A program made the position numbers and the translations under genes. Shown here one piece after another: positions 50,036-61,168 of a stretch of DNA of 64,000 nucleotides. The notes under the pieces are model-generated. The model was not told the origin of the DNA and did no database searches. It saw only the letters and a program-made list of their open reading frames with translations. Within the stretch, counting starts at the first letter, position 1. Each line of letters begins with the position of its first letter. Source of the DNA: Rhynchopus sp. YZ270_cl-10 (lineage: Eukaryota; Euglenozoa; Diplonemea; Diplonemida; Diplonemidae); the NCBI GenBank assembly GCA_964035575.1, contig OZ037836.1, positions 1,178,001 through 1,242,000 of the forward strand. The letters run 5' to 3'.

Positions 50036-50875
50036 TCATTGTGCGTGTCTCCGTCGCTTCTGGCTTTGCTCGGGGGATTCGTCTCTGCTTCGTTTCGGAA
50101 GTGCTTCAACCACAAGCTTACTCAGCTTCTTGTCGTTCCTCACTTCGTTGGACACCACACTGCTGCAGCCGGAAAGGTAAATGCTCGTCAACGAAGTGCA
50201 GTTCGCAGCAAAGTTCGTAGTATTATTGCAAGTCAAACCAATCGACGTCACATTGCTGAGTGGTGATAAATCCAGGGTGGTTAAGCTGCTGGACTTCGCA
50301 AGGAACCACGCGCCAACCTGTGTAACGTTGCTGAGTGGTGACACATCCAGCGTCGTTAAGCTGCTGCAGTTGTAAAGGAAGCCCGCACCGACCCGCGTCA
50401 CATTGATCAACCCAGAGAGGTCGATACTTGTCAACGAGGTGCAGTGGTGTAGGAAGCAACCTGCAATGCGAGTCACAATGGACTCAGCACTGAGATCAAG
50501 TCTCGTCAACGAAGTGCGTGACAAGAAGTAACTCGGAATGACAGTCGCAACCTCCGCCTGTAGAAGCAAACACGCCACCTCAGGATCTCTCACACTCTTC
50601 AACTTCTCGGCTGTGATGTCGGTCACACCCAACGCATGAAGCTCTGCAATGGCTTCTTGCTTCTGCGTCTTCGTGAGGATGATTGTGTCACCAGCACTCA
50701 GCTGCGTCATGTCCGCTCCTTCTCCCATCGGTTCGTCTCCGAAACTCATGCAAAAGCTGTCTTCAGGCAACCCCATTGCAGTCGCCACCTTCCGCCGCAA
50801 GCCCTCCACTGTGTCATCTTCACCCACCTCGACTGTGTGCTGATTCGCTCTGAAATCCTCGAAGTGCACGTCCAT
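50036..50875 (-). CDS. Ubl-LRR gene 10, 279 aa, intact, subtype C
   Basis: The start is chosen at MDVHFEDFRANQHTVEVGED, as in gene 6; the frame is open 73 codons further upstream into the leader flank. Ubl domain, linker, five LRRs and the basic tail ending QKRRRHAQ. It is the shortest member, with one LRR fewer than the common six. One repeat has Lys-Ser in place of the usual Cys at its end (FLAKSSSLTTL), a change in a normally fixed position. Confidence 0.85.
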   Translation of the reverse strand: MDVHFEDFRANQHTVEVGEDDTVEGLRRKVATAMGLPEDSFCMSFGDEPMGEGADMTQLSAGDTIILTKTQKQEAIAELHALGVTDITAEKLKSVRDPEVACLLLQAEVATVIPSYFLSRTSLTRLDLSAESIVTRIAGCFLHHCTSLTSIDLSGLINVTRVGAGFLYNCSSLTTLDVSPLSNVTQVGAWFLAKSSSLTTLDLSPLSNVTSIGLTCNNTTNFAANCTSLTSIYLSGCSSVVSNEVRNDKKLSKLVVEALPKRSRDESPEQSQKRRRHAQ

Positions 50876-51993
50876 CTGTTTGTTGTGGTTTTGTGTTCTG
50901 ATCTCTGTGTGTGGTGGTGGGGTGTGGAGGACAACAAGCCTGCAGTCATTTTCAATGAAGGGTTGAAGGGCAGGGGTTCTTTGAGTACAATCGTACCATC
51001 GTGGGTTGGGCACATATACCCAGGTACCGACGTGCGGTTTTGTTAAATTGTTGAGTAGTGTAGTTGCCTCGGTTGTGTTGCCACAGTTGTGCAATCTCCA
51101 CTTTGTATCTCTCTGTTTTGTGCAGGTGTTTTCAATTGGGGGTGAGAGTACGCAAGAGACAACAAACAGTCATAAGGGGAGAGGTCTTTTGGTATGCTAC
51201 TTTTGTCCGAATATTTGTGAGAACAGTATTTAGAAGTGGTTGGTGATAACTTACTCGGATTTTCCGTTTGAGAGGAAGATAACCGGAGCCACGGCACTCT
51301 TCGTGTGCTGTGCCACGTTCTCCCCCACATTCCTTCCTCCCAGCCTGGCAGCGAAACAGCCGCACTGACACTAGAGCATCATATAAGCTGGCCTGACTGC
51401 AAAACAAATGAAAGAAGCAATGCACAAAACCCTAACATATGGCGTGCTAATAAAGAAGGGCGACCACCTTGTGTGTTGCGCTTCCTGTCCCCATGCACCA
51501 TCCCCGAATATGCTTTCAAATGACATAGGTTCGTGATACTGGATAAACAACAGCGCACGTCAGTTGTCTCACGTACAGTGTATACACCCTGAAAACGTAA
51601 CCCCTTCCCTCTGGCACAGACCCCACCTTGGGCAGATGGTCTGCCCTACTGCCTCTTCTGCACCGTAGCTGAGTGCCACGGTGACAGCTTGTACCCACCT
51701 GCGAAAGAATGTTCGCAAGGTCCCTTCTTCTACTAAGGGAAAACAAACTTTTCGTCTGCGTGCGCGTCGGGACGTCCCCCAGAAAAACCCAGGCAGGCAT
51801 GCAAAAAAAAGTTTGTTTTAATGGTGTGATTTTCCTAAAAATTAGGTGTAAATTGGGTACTTCTTGGGTCCTTCTTGGGTATAGTGATTTTCCTTAGGGC
51901 ACTTCCTTAAGGAAAACGTGATCTTTTTCCCGAGCTTTCCCTGTGGTTAGTAGCCTTGTTTTCGCAAAAATTTTCTCAAAATCCGGGATTGGC
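50876..51993. other. Leader flank of gene 10 and spacer with one diverged 202 bp unit
   Basis: 50876-50965 is the B/C leader flank. About 51550-51740 is a single diverged copy of the 202 bp unit inside the 22.9-25.0 kb insertion (ggtctgccctact at 51638). 51745-51810 shares an aaacttttcgtctgcgtgcg-like block with inverted similarity to about 4165-4195. No supported gene. Confidence 0.5.
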
Positions 51994-52633
51994 ACCCAGT
52001 ACCCAGTACCCAGTACCCAGTACCCAGTACCCAGTACCCAGTACCCAGTACCCAGTACCCAGTACCCAGTACCCAGTACCCAGTACCCAGTACCCAGTAC
52101 CCAGTACCCAGTACCCAGTACCCAGTACCCAGTACCCAGTACCCAGTACCCAGTACCCAGTACCCAGTACCCAGTACCCAGTACCCAGTACCCAGTACCC
52201 AGTACCCAGTACCCAGTACCCAGTACCCAGTACCCAGTACCCAGTACCCAGTACCCAGTACCCAGTACCCAGTACCCAGTACCCAGTACCCAGTACCCAG
52301 TACCCAGTACCCAGTACCCAGTACCCAGTACCCAGTACCCAGTACCCAGTACCCAGTACCCAGTACCCAGTACCCAGTACCCAGTACCCAGTACCCAGTA
52401 CCCAGTACCCAGTACCCAGTACCCAGTACCCAGTACCCAGTACCCAGTACCCAGTACCCAGTACCCAGTACCCAGTACCCAGTACCCAGTACCCAGTACC
52501 CAGTACCCAGTACCCAGTACCCAGTACCCAGTACCCAGTACCCAGTACCCAGTACCCAGTACCCAGTACCCAGTACCCAGTACCCAGTACCCAGTACCCA
52601 GTACCCAGTACCCAGTACCCAGTACCCAGTACC
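51994..52633. repeat. 7 bp satellite (cccagta)n
   Basis: About 91 near-perfect copies of cccagta, the reverse complement of the gggtact satellite at 34021-34472. Both long plus-strand frames and the minus-strand frame through it are artefacts. Confidence 0.95.
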
Positions 52634-55172
52634 AAAGGGCCGATGGAGGGTTCCGAGACGGCGATAGCCTGCGACACTATGTCATGGGAAGGTGGGATAC
52701 TAGCTTGCGCCGCAGGCGCACGGTACGCTACTTTTATTGTTTCGGCGTATCCTTTTTTCTCACTCTTCGTTGGGTTCCACGAGCTCCGCCCGTCAAATGA
52801 TGGGGTGTAAAATTCGCATCTACGCAAACTGCCCCACGTTCATTTTGTACTTTTCCTTCAGAAGTCAAGTACTGACCATATTTTGCACACAGAACCTGAA
52901 AATGGCCTGTAAAAACTGACACATGCATTTTAGGTCAAAAATACTCATTTCTGAGCGCAAAGTGACCCCATCACAGCACGTACAGGCTCCGGTGCACCGA
53001 AATCAAAAAATTTTTTTTTTGATTTTTTGTGGGGAAAAATTTCTGGGGAAATTTTCTGGCCACAAAAAACCACCAAAAAGATGTACACAAAATAATTTTA
53101 GCACCCCCAAAAAAAAAAGGTGTAAAAAAGGTCCTTCTAAGGTCCTTCTAAGGTATACCACTACCCTTGTATAGGTCACACCAAAATTAGATATTTTATT
53201 ATCGCGCAATTATGGTCGAGTACAAAAATCCGGCGGGTTCCAAGAAGGTAATCAGAACCTGGAGTGAGGGTGGTATGGTGTTAAGTGTGAGTGTGAGTGA
53301 CAAGTAAAGAGAAAATGTGCAGATGGGCTCTTCACAATCATTAGCCATGTGCTCGGCAGTCTTGTTCGAACTACGGCTACTTGGAAGACGTCCGTCGTCT
53401 ATTGTGTGTATTTGTATGGATCTTTGTGATTTTTTGTTGATTTTTTTTCAAAAAAAAAATTTTTTTTTGTGTCCAAAAAATGTGTTCCCCATGTCGTGGC
53501 AGGCCGAAAAAAAATTTTTTTTTCGCGTGTAATTATTTCCTTAATTTTACTGTCAAAAATTTTACGGCTATTTTATACACAATCCTTAATCCCACTAGTG
53601 GGATTAAGGATCTTAAAAATACTTTTTTGGTCAGGATTTTTGTACGAGACCTTAATTGCGCGTTAATAAAGTGAAATAAAATCCTTTTATTTTCACGCAC
53701 TGTTTCCGCTCAGAATACACCACTATTTCAGGCCATTTTTGGCTTAAAAAAGTCCAAAAATGAATTATTTTGTGTCAATACAGTGAATACAGCGCGTCTG
53801 TGACACACAACGCGGATAAGTCGACCTGTGTGGGCACATGTGCGGCGTGACTGTGTCGGCATACAAGGCAACATGTGTCTGCGACACACTACCACCAGTG
53901 GAGTGGGATTGGGTCACTTGCGCTGAGAAATGCATATTTTTGACCGGAATGATTTGTGAGTGTATTGATGTGTTTGTTCACAGGTGCCAGCCAGTTTTAA
54001 AACAGGGTCGTGAGTGCACGCTACAGCGTGCCGCGAACTGCGTGTGTGAGTGAAGCTGCCCAGCACGCACACTCCATTTGTCACCAAAAAAGTGAGATAC
54101 TATGTGCATAAAAACCACGATTCTGCCTCAGGACTTTTCCAACTTGCTTTTTGGGCCGTCACAAACACCACCGTAGACAAAACACGTATATTTTTTCATA
54201 ACACCTACCCTATTTGACTGCCCCCCTGTAGAAATTGTACTTTGACCTCCTCAAACGCTGAATAAAATATTGTATTCATGTGAAATAAGATTCATATTTC
54301 ACGCTCCCTGGCCTGGAGACACGCGTTTCATAATTTTCACTCGCTACGCTCGTGAAAATTAACCCACTTGTGACTCCAGTCCGGGAGCGTGAAATAAAGG
54401 GAATCTTATTTCACGTGAATAAATAGTTATTATTTTTTTTTTTCTTTTTTTCTTTCTTGCTTTCAATTACTGCTTTTTGTACACACAAAAGGCCTGTTTT
54501 CAGCCACACCGATACAGGATACCTTTCATTTTGTAAATAACTTTGCTGCACTAGCGTCGACACCCGAAGATGAACTTCACTATTTTATTCTGCTAATGAA
54601 CATACACGCTAACCCATTCCTTGACGCTATGTCGCCTATTGCGTAACACGGTGTTTTCTACGTGCTCCTCTGGAAAGGGGACACACAGAGGTAGATCCCA
54701 TGCGGGCAGAGTCTGCTGCTGCGCGAATATCCAAACAAAAAAGGGGGGTAGAGGAAAAAAGGAAGAAAAAAGAGGGAGTAGTAAAAAGTCAAAGTGTGTA
54801 CACAAAGAGAGGGGTATGTTTGTGACAGCTTTTTTTTTTTTGATATCCCAGTAGAAATCCCTGCCCTCCACCGTACTGTGCTGTTTGTATGCCACAATCT
54901 GCAGTTTGCTGGGTGGGGAGAAAGTACGAGGCAAAAATGCAAAGAATAAAAATTAAAAAAAAAAACGAGTCGGGGAGAAGACAAGGAAAGGGGAACAAAC
55001 AAAGAAGAAGAAAAAAAAACACACACAAATTCATATCTGGGATGGTTGAAAAAGGGGGTGATTCGCACTTCTTGCATACGGTGCGCACCATCCTACTCAG
55101 CCACACCAACGTGCTTCCTATTAAAGGGTGTAACAGCTATCCCCCTCCTTTAAAAAAGAAAAAAGATAAACT
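52634..55172. other. Non-coding region with a hairpin and short dispersed repeats
   Basis: 52709-52735 shares gcgccgcaggcgcacggtac with about 3926. Homopolymer-rich DNA at 52990-53115 and 53440-53530. 53838-54053 is a Cys-rich 71-codon frame (CVCDT, MICECIDVF, ANCVCE) that I cannot support as a gene. 54470-54560 is a diverged copy of the block at 39210-39300. 54800-55020 is purine-rich with short Lys/Arg frames. Confidence 0.45.
54273..54421. repeat. 149 bp fold-back hairpin (short MITE-like)
   Basis: tattcatgtgaaataagatt at the left pairs with its complement ending 54421, and the match continues inward with small loops (ttcacgctccc with gggagcgtgaa, and ttttcactcg with cgagcgtgaaaa) to a centre near 54345. 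The shape is that of a small fold-back element or a structured RNA; nothing else supports transcription. Confidence 0.65.
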
Positions 55173-56753
55173 GTAAACCCCCCTCCCAACTATTGTTTAC
55201 ATCCAGGTATTGTTTACATGGCAGCGTCCGCGAAAGACCCCCCCCTAAAGCTAACATCCATGCTTATTGGTATTTCACTAATTAAAATTTTGGTATTTTA
55301 TAAGATTTTTTTTTACAATGAACTCAGAGTTAAGTTTCTGAGCTCATTAAAAAAAAAATCGGTGAAAAATTCCGAGTAGGTATTAATTTAGATAGGAAAA
55401 GCTATGTCAACAGCTATGTGTCCCCTTATTTTACCTGTAAATACTAAGGATATACAAGGAAATCCTCACAAACACCCATATAACCACCCATAGAACAACA
55501 CAACAGGGGGAAATGTAATCAGCAGCCAAAGCATTCGCTCAGGAGCTGAAAACCCGGCCTTTCCGAGGCCTAAAAAACTTCGCCGAGCTGCAGGTGTATG
55601 CAGGGGTCCACTGGCAGGGGGGCAAAGGGTGGGGCGCGAGGAGCTGGATGCGCGAGGTGTGTAGCTCGAAGCATATGTCCCTCCATATGCAGAAGACAAC
55701 CACCAGGAGAAAAGGGGTGTCCGCCGTTTACTACTCCTGTAGTTGCATCAGCGACACCCTCAGGACAGTGACAGCGAGACGGAGGAGGAAGAGGAGGAAC
55801 AGGCGGACAATTGTCTGTAACTCTTGGAGAGACTCATCACGGAGGTCAATAGGGTCACTCAAAAAAGGGGGTTTTCTGCGAGAAAGTCGACGTCGCCGCA
55901 GACGACCCGGAGCGTGAAGCTCTTTCGCGCTCTATTTAGAGTGTTCGGAGGGGGCGACAAGCCTCCACCCCCCTTTCCTCCCCCCCCTTTTTGATAATGG
56001 GTTTAGAGACAGATATTAGTGAATTCCTTCCTATATCCTTAGTATTTACAGGTAAAATAAGGGGACACATAGCTGCTGACATAGCTTTTCCTATCTAAAT
56101 TAATACCTACTCGGAATTTTTCACCGATTTTTTTTTTAATGAGCTCAGAAACTTAACTCTGAGTTCATTGTAAAAAAAAATCTTATAAAATACCAAAATT
56201 TTAATTAGTGAAATACCAATAAGCATGGATGTTAGCTTTAGGGGGGGGTCTTTCGCGGACGCTCCCACATATAATTATTCACAGCTATTATTTACATCCA
56301 ATTACTATTTACATTCGAATTATTTATTTACACCCCCTTTTTTTTTGCCGGTTTTTGGTGACGGGGTGCGGATTCGTGACCAAAAACACAATTTTTTGGA
56401 ATTTCCGGAATCTGTCCAGAAAATGGTGGGGTCGATGTTGAAAATTGGACAATTTTTTGACCACTTAAATTTTGGAAAATATGAGCCCGGTCACTAGGTG
56501 GGGCCCATTTTCGGCCAAAAATTTTCACAAAATCCGAGTTTGTAAAATTGACCCTACACCCACATCAATTTCAATACTATACCTCACTTCACCTTCGGTT
56601 ACCCTACAGGGGAGGTGTGGAAAATGTAAACAATACATGAGTGATAATTATTTACATGTACTATTTACATTTAAATTATTTACATGTATTATTTACATGC
56701 ACGAATACTATTTACATAAAAATATGTAAACAATAGCTGTGAGGGGGGTTTAG
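55173..56753. mobile_element. Outer TIR element with tgtttacat subterminal repeats
   Basis: The left end taaacccccctcccaactat (55174) is matched by the complement of the right end (56724-56753: atgtaaacaatag, then gaggggggttta). Both ends carry repeats of attgtttacat or attatttacatg (55190-55220; 56275-56335; 56640-56735). The interior is interrupted by another TIR element at 55223-56263 and includes a copy of the dispersed ggaatttccggaatctgtcc motif at 56398. No transposase. Confidence 0.6.
55223..56263. mobile_element. 1.04 kb element with 232 bp terminal inverted repeats
   Basis: The left repeat 55223-55454 (agcgtccgcgaaagac...) and the right repeat 56032-56263 are inverted copies with only a few differences. 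The 580 bp centre has frames of 77-107 codons on both strands (a Pro/Ser-rich one and an Arg-rich one) without recognisable domains. It is non-autonomous; long, well-matched TIRs argue for recent activity or for homogenisation by pairing. Confidence 0.75.
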
Positions 56754-57345
56754 TTGTTGATGCAGGCACCTCCGACTGACCCACGTACGATGCCAGCCAT
56801 CCGGATGAAAGCACAAAAAAAAAAAAAAAAAAAAATGGGTAAATTGCGATAACACACACGTATACTTTTTTGTGTGCGTGTTATCGCAATTTACTAAAGA
56901 AATAATAACAGGGGGAAGAAACTCTCGTGCACACACATAAAAAAGTTGAAAGACGAGAAAAAAAAAATTAACTGGATGCACAAAAAGGGGGGGAGAACTG
57001 TTGGAGGGAGGGGATGGGAAAGAGAAGAAGAACTTATAAGATGACCCTAAGCCTCTCTGTGCTGAAGTCACCTTTGGACACAATCGTTATTGCACAGCAT
57101 CAGCCTGACTGTGTAAAGCATTGCTGAGGCAGACGTCTCAGACTGACCCCGGACACCATCCCCAGACGATAGCACAACACAGAATACTCTGATAGGCAAG
57201 TAAAAGGGGGGGAAAAATTGGAATTTTTTTTTTTCCGTTGATTGCTCAATTACCCCTGTTGGAGGGGTGGTGATTGGCGATCGCATTGGGGGAACCATTT
57301 CTCCTTTAAGCCAAACGTTGTTTGTGAGATCCAAACTATTTCATA

Positions 57346-57452
57346 TACCGTAATCGTACTAATGTTCGTAAAAAAAAAAGGTCGAACTTCCAGAAAAATC
57401 TGAAAAGGTCAACAAACATATTTACGGTCGATATTTTTTTACGATTACGGTA
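57346..57452. repeat. 107 bp element with taccgtaatcgta inverted ends
   Basis: taccgtaatcgta at 57346-57358 and its exact complement at 57440-57452. It is probably a tiny non-autonomous element or a protein-binding palindrome. The neighbouring 56754-57345 and 57453-57824 show no gene; 57031-57180 repeats blocks from 18812-18880 and from 56765-56815, and 57596-57612 is an (ac)n run. Confidence 0.5.
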
Positions 57453-57824
57453 CTTCTTATACAACACCGCTGGTGATCAAGGATGCATCTAAGACTCGAC
57501 AGGCAACCTCTGTCCCCTCTAACTGCTGTTGAACAGTCAGGACTTTAATATACATAAAAACATATCTTCAAGGACGTCCCCGTGCTCTGTAAACACACAC
57601 ACACACACACACCCTTTTTGAAATGTGGTTGTATTAGTGTAGACACCCGAGGATGCGCTCCAATATGTAAATCTGGGGCTTTTTTTTTTTTTGATAAATT
57701 TTTGGAGTAGTGTACACGGTGGAGTCTACCCGGGGGGGAGTTACTCTTTGGGGGGGACTTAAAGGGGGACTCAAAGAGTCCCCCTAGGGGGACTATGTAG
57801 TCCACCTAGGGGGACTATAGTCCC

Positions 57825-60800
57825 CCTAGGTGGACTCTTTTGGTGGGTTCTTGTGGGTTGTGGGGGCTGGTGCTGGCAGGTATGTACACACCAGGGGGGT
57901 GGTGAGGGTCCCAGATGGGGCCCGGGGAGGTAAAAGGTCATGTTGTGCATATCATTGCACAGTTTATACAGTGCAAACTGTTGTTTGCCATTAGATGCGA
58001 TACAATGACAGAGTCTTGTTGCTTATTTCCTTTCAGTCCTCAGTTGTTAACGCCTGATGTGGTTTGCATGTTTGAAATGTATAGCTATGAGAGCAGCTGC
58101 GCACGGGAGACGTGCCGAGAGAAGGAGCCGTCGCCATACTGGATAAGGCGACGGCCTACAACCATCCAGACCCACCCCAACTCCAGGGATAGACCCTCGG
58201 TCGCTGTCGTGATGATGGAGTCCCTCTACGGCAGCAGCCCCTCCTGGGCCTCCCCCCACCAGCACCTTCATCATGTGCGCCAGGCAGGCACCTACATCGC
58301 CATATATACAGTCGCTCTCCGCACTCCACTCCAACATACTCAGGTCGATGCACCTGGGTGGCTACACCACAGATGATGCGAGCGGTGTTAAAGGACGCTA
58401 GCGACCACCCCGCCTGGCAGAAGACCCCCGAGAAGACCGCACGCAAATGGCTTGCGAAAGCACATCGTGGATACCTCCGTGACTGCAGCACGCGATTGCA
58501 AGAACACCCGCCTGCTGATGCGACTGCTCGTGGAGGTGCACCCCGACACCGACCTCCGTCGCGTATCGGGCTTCGACGGCGTGCTGAGGATGAGGCCGCA
58601 GACAGCCTCACGCGAGAGGGTGGTGTGGCTGAGCCGGAGCACAGCCTCAAGGCTCGTGAAGCAGCATTGCTGCATCACGGGAGGGTGATGATCGCCTCAC
58701 CCAAATATTTTGGGCTTGTCGTACGCCCCGTCCAGGAACGCAGCGCATGCGCCGCCAGAAGTCGCTCCTCATGCGGGCCCAAAGACCACCCAACCGCGGA
58801 CTTTGTCGCCGCACTTAACAACAGCGGCCTCGCGTGCGCAACGCAGACCGTGCCGAGCACTGGGAAGACCTGGTGCGTTAAGTTAACATCATGACACCCG
58901 TCCCCAAAGACGCATGTGTCATCAAGGGAAGCCGGTGATGGCTTGCCAGGCCCAGCCTGGTCACCGATTCAGAAGCAGGAAGAGGGCGGGCCCGGCCACA
59001 CCCGACAGCGCCAAGCCTGAGGCGAAACGGCAATGCAAGCCGGAAAAAAGGGGGCAAAAGAAATAGTAGGATCGGTAGGTAAGTAAAGTTGCTTCGTTCA
59101 TTGCACAAACAAAATAGCAGCAACAGGACCACTGCAGCCGAGGGAGAGGAGTCGAGGGAGGAGCTGCAGAGGCAGAACCTCGACCTTCTGCGACAGCTGG
59201 TGGAACTGAAGCAGCAGATAGCGTGACGGCACAGCTCACCGTCACCACCAACCAAGACACTGTGATGACAGCAAAGACCCCTTCTCAAGAGGTCTCTGCC
59301 ACCTCCACAACTGGGATACACTCCACGCTCCCTAACCCCGGACCCAAACCCCTCAAGTGTCTCTCCGACAACATCAACGGATTGACACAAACGACACGAG
59401 CAGAAGCTGACGTGCCGTCTGCAGGACACGGCGTTTGATGCAGGGGTGCAGGTTGTGCTTGCCCGCCCTCGCTTGGCCGACATCAAGTGTCCTGCTCAGT
59501 ACAGTGTAACGCATACGGGAGACAACGGGTTACTGTCGCGTTGTGGAACGCTCTGCATCTATAGTAGCAGGCGTGGGCATGTTGGCGGCTTCGACACAGA
59601 AACCTACGAGCCTGTCTTCTCATTTGATTGATGCGGACAATTATGTGTACGGTGCGCCTGCCATCTCTCAGTGCAAGACACGCTGCTACCTGCCTTGTGG
59701 GGATTGCCTTCTCAAGGTTGCACTTCCGGGTGGGGAGGTGGTCCGCAAAGTCGACTGCGCTTCGTGGACCTTGTTCTCCTGTGGCAGTGTTGTTGTCTCG
59801 TATGGCAAAGACGGCGTCTCTGTGTATGACGAAGACCTGACGTTGCTCTGCTCTCTCTCGCACGAAGAGTGTGTTACTCTACTGCTCGCCCAAAAAGAGT
59901 ACGACGTTGTCTGCCTTAAGGAACTCAAAGCGAGCCAGACAGGCGACATTGGCTTCGACGTTTACATTATGTATGATACAAACGCATGCGTATCCAAAAG
60001 CGTGCGAAGGGGGCGACGGCATCGGGAGGCGGCATCCACGTCTGCACCACACGCACATACAAACACATCTTCACTTCTCCAGAGAGCAGCGTGACGGAGA
60101 CTCGCCTTCGAAGTGGAAGGTGTGCGATTCTGCAATATGCACAGGCCAAGTGCGGCAGGCCTGCACAAAAATGACACACTACGTGCCGACGGCAACGTTT
60201 CAGAACTGCCCACACACAAGGGAAGGTGGTGGTTGCGGGGACGTGAACGCGCACCACCGATCCTGGGCACACTGCACTACACGACGCTATGCCACTGCAC
60301 AAAAAAGGGAAAGACATGACTGACCCTCGTCGTACCGCCCGATCTCCCTTACCGGCAGTGTGTCGAAGGTGATGGAGAAACTGGTGGGGCGACGCATGCA
60401 CCAACTGATGAGCCAGCCAGACTCTTCAGTGAACAACCTCCACTCAGCTTAGGACGAGCCACCCTCTTGCTCCACCGGAAGGCAGCAAAGGTGATCACCG
60501 GTGCGACTACATGTCGCACGGTCAGGACGTGTTGTGGGAGGCACCGCAGATCACAGCGTACCACCAACGACTACGAGAAGTTTGTAGGACTGCCCGGCTC
60601 GCTTGGGCATGCTGTGTTTAACAAACTAAACCAGGCATTTTCATAGTTCATGAAATGCTGGAGACATACATCTTAGGTACGTACGTAATACGCGGCAAAT
60701 AGGTAGCAAAAATAATAAAATACATAGTGAACTGAGGACTGAAAGGAAATAAGCAACAAGACTCTGTCATTGTATCGCATCTAATGACAAACAACAGTTT

Positions 60801-60950
60801 GCACTGTATAAACTGTGCAATGATATGCATACCATGACCTTTTACCTCCCCGGGCCCCATCTGGGACCCTCACCACCCCCCTGGTGTGTACATACCTGTC
60901 AGCACCAGCCCCCACAACCCACAAGAACCCACCAAAAGAGTCCACCTAGG
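57825..60950 (+). mobile_element. Degenerate LINE remnant between 221 bp inverted repeats
   Basis: 57825-58045 and 60730-60950 are inverted copies, outer ends cctagg. Between them lie pieces of a second, unrelated LINE on the plus strand. They include an ORF1-like coil (about 59130-59226: REELQRQNLDLLRQLVELKQ), an endonuclease start (about 59351-59600: LKCLSDNINGLTQ), a GDVNAHHRSWAH endonuclease motif (about 60235-60275) and the first RT motif (60330-60449: SYRPISLTGSVSKVMEKLVG) ending at a stop at 60450. These pieces fall in different frames with several stops and shifts, so the copy is dead. The RT body and 3' end are missing, opposite to usual 5' truncation, which suggests capture or deletion between the inverted repeats. 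Confidence 0.65.
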
Positions 60951-61168
60951 CATACATGGTAAGCGAACAAAAAATTCGCTTTATTCGCTTTTGGTTCGCT
61001 TTTTTATTCGCTTTATTCGCCGGCGAATAAAGCGAATAAAGCGAACCAAAAGCGAACGAAAAAGCGAACAAAAAGCGAATAAAAAGCAACGTATTTTTTG
61101 TCAAGTCTAGTGTGTCGAGTCTAGTCCCCCGAGATCCCCCAATACCCGCAACGACGCCAAAATAAGGC
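60951..61168. repeat. Imperfect palindrome of attcgctt/aagcgaat words
   Basis: About 60962-61085 is symmetrical around ccgg at 61020-61023, with a 3 bp slip in one arm. Words such as ttcgctttattcgc and their complements fill both arms. It follows directly after cctaggcatac, the same terminal word as the element at 5096-7372, so it may be the start of a related element whose other end I do not find. Confidence 0.55.

Noticed and set aside
53838-54053. 71-codon Cys-rich frame as a small secreted or toxin-like peptide
   Set aside because: No signal peptide, no regular Cys spacing and no context; chance cannot be excluded.
57915-58376. 153-codon plus-strand frame beginning MGPGEVKGHVVH, and its twin at 60648-60860
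   Set aside because: Both lie in the 221 bp inverted repeats and are two views of the same non-coding repeat.
57825-60950. Long inverted repeats considered as ends of a large self-synthesising DNA element
   Set aside because: The content is LINE-derived (endonuclease and RT motifs); no polymerase B, integrase or packaging gene is visible.
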